Part shown: piece by piece, positions 58,860 through 64,000 of the stretch
Position numbering within the stretch: position 1 is the first letter of the stretch
Layout of the letters: every line of letters begins with the position of its first letter
Assembly (NCBI GenBank): GCA_016748015.1
Contig: JAAOMT010000009.1
Location: 142,459 to 206,458, forward strand
DNA: 64,000 nt
Direction: 5' to 3'
Source: Geosiphon pyriformis
Taxonomy: Eukaryota > Glomeromycota > Glomeromycetes > Archaeosporales > Geosiphonaceae
The notes under the pieces: generated by a model
Seen by the model: the letters and a program-made list of their open reading frames with translations, nothing else
Databases searched by the model: none
Told to the model about the DNA's origin: nothing
Position numbers and translations under genes: made by a program

Positions 58860-59600
58860 TGGAGGTGGATTGAACATGAGATCATATTTGTTGCAGTACT
58901 AAAAGTAACAGGGAATCAAACAGTAATTGCACAGTTTGGTATTCAAATTGGCCAACCTTTGCTCCTGTTCTTTGCGGGTTGGGGCCAATTCCTGATATTA
59001 GTTCTGAAATGTGTCTGGGTCATTTATAAAGAAATCATTCTTGGGTAGTCAGGTCCATTATATTCAGGCATTCAAGGGTTGTCCTTGATTTCTCGTATTT
59101 CTTCGGGCATGGTACCTTCAGCTTTGGCACTTGTCATTCTCCAGATTTTGTGGTTATTGTGTGGATAACCATCCAGTCTGTTGAGTGCTCATTTTCAAGT
59201 GTCCTTGATGAGGATTCCCTTTCATACCCAATTATTGATTAATATGGTGTATTGACAAGCCTCGTTGCATGTTCCTCCTCTGCCAGACATATCATTCCAG
59301 AGTCCTTTATCTGGCAAGATTTTACCATATACAAGGCACAACATATTGTCCCACTTGCCTTGTCATTTTAGTCATCCAAATCTTTTCAGTAAACAAAGTC
59401 TGCAATAGTATTTGGTGGCAGTGGGCCATTCTTCATTGTCCCTGATACATGCGCCCATAGTGGATAGTTTTTTTCCACAATCAACACCTATTAGTCTTGG
59501 GAGTTGGTAAAATAAGTTTCTTTGGTCCGAAGTTATGTATTCTAGTGATGACAATTGGAATTCTTCTTTGGCTCTGCTTTTTTTTTTTCTTCTCAAATTG
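58860..59600 (-). pseudogene. Cys-rich modules between protease and dUTPase, element B
   Basis: Module 1 (about 59590-59230): MGACI, YYCRLCLLKRFG, GKWDNMLC, LPDKGLWNDM, CNEACQYTILINNWV. Module 2 (about 58960-58900): LCNYCLIPCYF-stop-YC. The same two modules occur in A and C. The cysteine pairs look like zinc-binding sites. I know no named domain with this arrangement. One or two Cys are lost in B. Confidence 0.6.
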
Positions 59601-59699
59601 GTGGTGGGGGTAGTTCAGTTTGATAATTATTCACCTATAAAACCTAATAGGTCTCGATGGTTGGTGGCATTGATGTGTCTTCGAATTCAATAAGGGGTT

Positions 59700-60663
59700 C
59701 TTTGGTATGTTGGGTTTTAAAGTGTCTACACATAACTGGGACTTGGGCATGCTGTCCATTGAACGTAAATTGAAGTTCTTGGGTGTTCCAGTTGAGAGTA
59801 GCGTTGGCTTTTGACAACCAATTGTTTTCTACTAGAGCTTGATATTAAGTAGCTTCCATGACAAGTACTTTGGTAGGAATTTGGATTCCATTAATTTCGA
59901 AAGGAAAGTTGTCAATTTCTCCTATCGGAGTTTTTATGTTTCTATTCGCTGTAATGATCCGAGCAGTAGTGGCATGGTCTATTCAGCAACCTAGTTGGTC
60001 CATGAACTGCTTCGTGAATATGCTACTGGCTGATCCGCTATCCAGGATTAATTTAATGTCTATTCCTCCGACTCTGGCATCAGTGTATAGGTTCATTATT
60101 GGTTTATACTGATTGATAGCTGCTCCATTAAAAAGGCTATGGGTGTTTAAATTATCAATGTCAAAAGGAAATATGGCGGCTAGGGTGGTGTCTTTAGTAA
60201 TAGTGGCTGGTGGGATATTGCTTTTTGTTTGCTTGGAAGGTTGAGAGATTCGTTCTATATTCCCCCCTTCTACAGGTGTAGATTTATCAAAACCCTGGTC
60301 TTCTATAAGACCGAGATAGGAAGCTTGATTCAGGTATCCAGTTGGTGTTGGTCGAGATTGGGCAGGACCGCGAGGGATTAGTTGAAATGGTCTACTGTTG
60401 GTTTGCACCTGATTGTTGTTGAAATTTCTCCATCCCTGATTATAGTCTATAGCTCAAGGTCTAGATGGGCTGTAAGAGGAAGTTTGATAGTGAAGGATTG
60501 TTTGTGTCATTGGTGATGGTTGATAATAATTCTGGAGTGGTGGTTGAGTGTACAGGACTTGTTGTGCATATAGGGGTGGTTGATTCTGAGGTATAAAATA
60601 TTGGGGTACCATGTTTTGCTGATATTTGGGTTGCTGGTATAAGTTTCCTTGATTTTGGTTCAT
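59700..60663 (-). pseudogene. gag C-terminus and protease of element B
   Basis: A Gln/Pro-rich segment at 60663-60454 is followed by the retropepsin-like protease with LILDSGSASSIFTKQFMDQLGC around 60060-59983, active-site DSG kept. A TGA then follows at the same place as in element C. The frame continues with NIKTPIGEIDNFPFEI and NATLNWNTQELQFTF to about 59700. Confidence 0.75.
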
Positions 60664-60675
60664 ATTCTTCTTTCT

Positions 60676-62254
60676 GTAGTCACGGGCGATGTGTCCAGGT
60701 TTCTGGCAGTAGTAACAGTTGCGGAAATCAGATCTCCAAGATTGTTGCTGTTGCTGACAGTTCTGTTGCTGTGGGTATCTGCTGTTGTTGTTATTTTCTC
60801 TCTGTTGGGGTGGTTAGTAAGTTCCTGTAGTTCTAGCTAAGAATCTTTCAATTTTCTGAATTAGTTTCTTACTCAATTGGGTTATCTTTGCATCGATGTC
60901 AGAGGTTCCATTAATGGCTAAATTAATGGCTTGGGTATGGTTTGCTTTTTGTTTTGCAGACTCAAAATCACGAGCGAGAGCAACAGCGTCTTGTAAACTG
61001 GTCGGATGGCAATGTCTTATGGATCTTAGAATACTACTCTGCAATCTTTTAATGAATTGATTAAGAACTTGCACCATGGTGCAGTAGTCTCTTTCAATAG
61101 CTAATATTTGACGCAGGATTTGATAGAATCATCCAAGATAAGTAGTTACTGCTTTATGATCTTTTTGTTTAATTATGCTGAATTGATTTTACAATCGGAT
61201 TAATGTATTGGGGTCACAAAAGTATTGCAGAAATGTGAGTTTAAACTTGGTAAAGGAGGTAGGCTTCTCTGCCAGACTCTGGTACCACGAATTGGCAGTT
61301 CTGGTCAGAAAGAATGGCAGTGCCTGAATTGTGCGGTTGTCATTCCAACCATTAGCAGTAATTGTTTTTTTGGCATCCGCAATCCAAGAATATGCATTAT
61401 CTTCTTCACCAGAGAATTTTTCCAATTTAGCGATATCCCAGTAAGCCATAATTTGGTTAATAGGTGGGATGTTACTGATTATGTTTAAAGGGATTGGTGT
61501 TTGCATATTCAAGTGTTCTCCAGGTGCTAATGCTGGTTGCTTTTCTTTGTTACTTGAACCAATAGGTTGTAAGATAGCTGTTTCTTCCGTCAGGGGAGAT
61601 GCTGATTCTGCTAGGTTTTGTGCTGGTGGCTGTTCCCAAGTTGATGGGTTTCCTTCTGTTTGACTGGCTGCTGGAGTAAAGATTTCCAAACAGCAATCCG
61701 TATTTTCCTAGTGATTTGGTCCAACTGTATTGATTCTAAAAATATGGATTTTCAGGAGTTCATGGTGTTTCCGACTGGGTTTCTGGGGGTGAGTTGAATA
61801 CAATTCTACTTTGGAGTGTCTAATGGTATGATGGAGTTGTTGGGGAGAGGATTTTTGGTTTCTTGTTGACCAGGGACTTGGCTTGGACAGTTACAGAGTT
61901 GTTGGATTCATTTTCGTATTCCTTAGAGTCGGATTCCATTGGTTGTTGTACTTAAGAGAATTGTTGTGCCATGTAATATTTAATGTCTGTATCAATTATG
62001 CGCAGAGTTTCAGCAATTGCTCAGGTAGTCATGGCTGTTGAGTACTCTAGTAAGCTTTAATGGATTTGTTCTCCAAGTTTTCTTGTATCAGTTGTGCGGC
62101 CTAACAAGCAGTTAATTTTTGCATTGATATAATTACAAAAATTACTTTCTGCATAAGCAGTTTCTGCTAGTATTCCTAAGTTTTTTCGAAAGTATTGAAA
62201 TAGTGCTTTTTTGTACAAGAAGTGGTCCTTTCTTATTGTTCCAATAGTTTCCAT
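60676..62254 (-). pseudogene. gag of element B
   Basis: The N-terminal helical domain starts METIGTIRKDHFLYKKALFQ (62254). After stops and a frameshift comes the region IAKLEKFSGEEDNAYSWIAD / PTSFTKFKLTFLQYF (61689-61189), then SILRSIRHCHPTSLQDAVAL (61077-60814), then a zinc knuckle CYYCQKPGHIARDY at 60717-60676 whose last Cys is Tyr. It is closely related in sequence and layout to C's gag. Confidence 0.8.
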
Positions 62255-62298
62255 TTTTATGTATTTTTGGGGGTGCTCTGTCTCTGTGGATTTATAAT

Positions 62299-62314
62299 CT
62301 TACAAGAAGCACCA
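62299..62314 (-). other. Primer-binding site of element B
   Basis: On the minus strand TGGTGCTTCTTGTAAG starts two bases inside the 5' LTR. It is close to the site of element C. Confidence 0.6.
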
Positions 62315-62316
62315 AA

Positions 62317-63395
62317 TGTTACGAATAAACTTGGTAGGTATGGGAAATAGTAATGTTTAGTGCTCTCAATTATTGATGATACATCTTCCATGTAATTTTG
62401 TTGGCTTAGTCTTGATTATCAGTCTCTGAAAGTCTATTCCTGGATGTGAATTTATCCATTGAGTTTTTTGGTTATAAGGCACAGAGTTTGTCTTTTGTCA
62501 ATTGCAACATTTTTTGTAAATGTGAACTTTCTTTTCCAAGCTAACAAGCGCAGTTGTTAGGGTCTGGTGTTGTCTTTTCACCCTTCTGGTAAGCTAACAA
62601 GATAATGTTAATATTCAAAACTTAGGGGGAGCTTCCCTCTTTTACCAGGCTATTACAAAGTTTATTCCCAGACAGTCGATTTTATTATATTGCTGCTCCA
62701 CAAAAAATAAGACAGAAAAAGAAAGAAAAAGAAAAAGAAAAGAAAAGAGAGAAAAGATAAATTAGTATCATCAATTGCCGTAATCAAGAGCGATTAGTCC
62801 AAATTGTTAATAGGTTTAAGGCGGTTATGCTAAGAGCATCTGTCCTAGAATGGAGGTACGAGACAAGGGTTAATTAACGTAAATTCCACGAAGTTTGAGA
62901 ACATGAATTCGTGATTCTGATTTTTTTTAATAATTGGTTTTATTTCAGGAGCTAAAATAGGGAAGATAATAAAAGATGAAGGGGTATGGATATTTAATTC
63001 TTGTCTAGAGGTTTGTATCTATCTGTTTCCCTTTTCTCACTTCTACAACTACTTGCTTTTATACATTCTTTTGGTTTTACAGGATTGCTTTCAATTGTCT
63101 CACTATTGCTAGCTATTGCTTTGTTGTTTCTGTTATTACTTCGTTTTTCTACATTATTGCTAGTTATCCTATGTTATAATACGTTATCTGATATTATTAC
63201 ATGTTATTTTGTGTTATCTTGCATTATAACATGTTATCCTATGTTATTGCACACTATTCTGTGTTATCCTGCATTATAACACATTATCCTATATTATAAT
63301 GTGTTATTCAACATTATTGCACATTATTCTGTGTTATGTTACGTTTTGGTCACATTTCTTCATAACTTTGGATTAATTTTTCTACTCAGGTAACA
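62317..63395 (-). repeat. 5' LTR of element B
   Basis: 1079 bp, aligned without net length change to 53277-54355. It contains A/G-rich and short ATTAT-type repeat segments. Confidence 0.9.
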
Positions 63396-63399
63396 ACGA

Positions 63400-64000
63400 G
63401 CATTGTGATGATTAGAAGAATATCCCCATGATGAAAATGAATTATGGAGAATGGTGTATGTGAAAGCAGAAGGTGCGACCACCAGTAAACTATTAAAGAT
63501 TAAAAACAACCTTCTATCTCTTCCTGAACCCGAATATGTCCAAACTTTTGACATCTTTAGCAACATTAAAGACAACCTAGAATAATTTTATGAACATTAC
63601 CAGCATTTGGCACCTACTAAGAAAGAACAGGAACAGTGTTTAGAGCAGTTAAACACTTGATTATGTCAATATTGCTTAATTCCCTGTGATTTTCAGTATT
63701 GTAATGAGTGTGACTTTATTTACAATCTACCACCATGCATAATCTACACAATCCCAGAAGAAGATAAACCAATAAGCAACTGTGCATCAGAATTGGAGTC
63801 AACTTTCAATCCTGATCAAACTCCAACAATGACAATAACAAAAACAACAGTTCCAGTTCTGCTCTGAATAGCAATGAAATTTACAATGATTCAAACTTCA
63901 ATTCAAACCCCGAAACATTTATCACACTTTCTGATCTCACTAAGAAACAGGAACTTAAATGGTTCAGCAATAATGGCAAAGGTATCATGCCAAAGCATGT
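63400..64000 (+). pseudogene. Continuation of element C: end of Cys-rich module 1, module 2, start of dUTPase region
   Basis: The frame resumes with ALxxLEEYPHDENELWRM, which aligns with ALNKLYHYLHDAEMIFDL of element A. Module 2 follows (LCQYCLIPCDFQYCNEC, about 63665-63712). A shift near 63840 leads to QELKWFSNNGKGIMPKH at the window end, which aligns with the residues just before the dUTPase of A. Confidence 0.75.

Larger units (their letters stand above)
53277..63395 (-). mobile_element. Full-structure Ty3-like LTR retrotransposon B, inserted in element C
   Basis: LTRs are 62317-63395 (5') and 53277-54355 (3'), both 1079 bp, with TGTTA...TAACA ends. The 4-bp flanks ACAA (53273-53276) and ACGA (63396-63399) differ by one transition, and removing one copy restores C's reading frame. 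Primer site, polypurine tract and all coding domains are present on the minus strand in Ty3 order (protease, RT, RNase H, integrase), with a dUTPase between protease and RT and an extra domain after integrase. Stops, frameshifts and active-site losses show it is dead. Confidence 0.9.
42933..64000 (+). mobile_element. Ty3-like LTR retrotransposon C, interrupted by elements A and B, runs off the window end
   Basis: C consists of 42933-44694, 51094-53276 and 63400-64000. Its 5' LTR is 42933-43700. One reading frame (start 43761) passes through gag, zinc knuckle, protease and Cys-rich modules once A and B and one 4-bp target copy of each are left out. After a single shift near 63840 it reaches the segment just before the dUTPase at the window end. 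RT and integrase, if present, are outside. Inactivation lesions are mainly stops at Gln, Arg and Trp sites. The protease active site is also mutated (LILNSR instead of LILDSG). Confidence 0.8.

Noticed and set aside
1-64000. tRNA or rRNA genes
   Set aside because: No cloverleaf with a convincing GGTTCGAATCC-type B box and acceptor stem was found by eye. A dedicated tRNA scan would settle it.

Overview
The window looks like nuclear DNA of a filamentous, AT-rich fungus, most probably an arbuscular mycorrhizal fungus (Glomeromycotina, Rhizophagus-like). This rests on short GT/AG introns (about 54-242 bp), a fungal-type pyruvate carboxylase, very AT-rich intergenic DNA, many decayed Tc1, MULE and LTR elements, a TKL-like kinase fossil and a Fanzor-like nuclease fossil. 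The species is inferred, not proven. No tRNA, rRNA or CRISPR array was recognised.

Left part (1-22.9 kb): two related Asn/Gly-repeat secreted proteins (2351-3418 and 12025-12759, the second a tandem precursor with Kex2-type KR sites) sit among fossils. These are three Tc1-like transposase remnants, a kinase pseudogene, a MULE deletion derivative with near-perfect terminal inverted repeats (about 6682-7785), a Fanzor remnant (about 10.0-10.56 kb), a probable mariner-type MITE and a nearly complete Tc1 element (19339-20614). A small RRM gene lies at 13607-14236 (-). Very AT-rich deserts lie at about 16-18.6 kb and 25-29 kb.

Middle part (23-37.6 kb): the conserved gene island. It holds a kelch-repeat type I membrane protein (23006-24533, 3 exons), pyruvate carboxylase (30265-34978, minus, 13 exons whose splice sites join to a 1182-residue frame) and a SpoU-family mitochondrial rRNA 2'-O-methyltransferase resembling Mrm1 (35332-37571, minus, 2 exons).

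Right part (37.7-64 kb): a stack of Ty3-like LTR retrotransposons, all with TGTTA...TAACA-type LTR ends. A lone LTR (D, 37726-38602) is followed by an old element E (from 40735) whose gag is cut by element C (42933 to beyond the window end). C is in turn cut by element A (44695-51089, plus strand) and by element B (53277-63395, minus strand). Removing A and B together with 4-bp target duplications restores C's reading frame at both junctions. B has the full order gag - protease - Cys-rich modules - dUTPase - RT - RNase H - integrase - C-terminal domain. A has gag - protease - Cys-rich modules - dUTPase - the same C-terminal domain, with RT to integrase cleanly missing. All copies are inactivated, mostly by C-to-T / G-to-A changes that turn Gln, Arg and Trp codons into stops.
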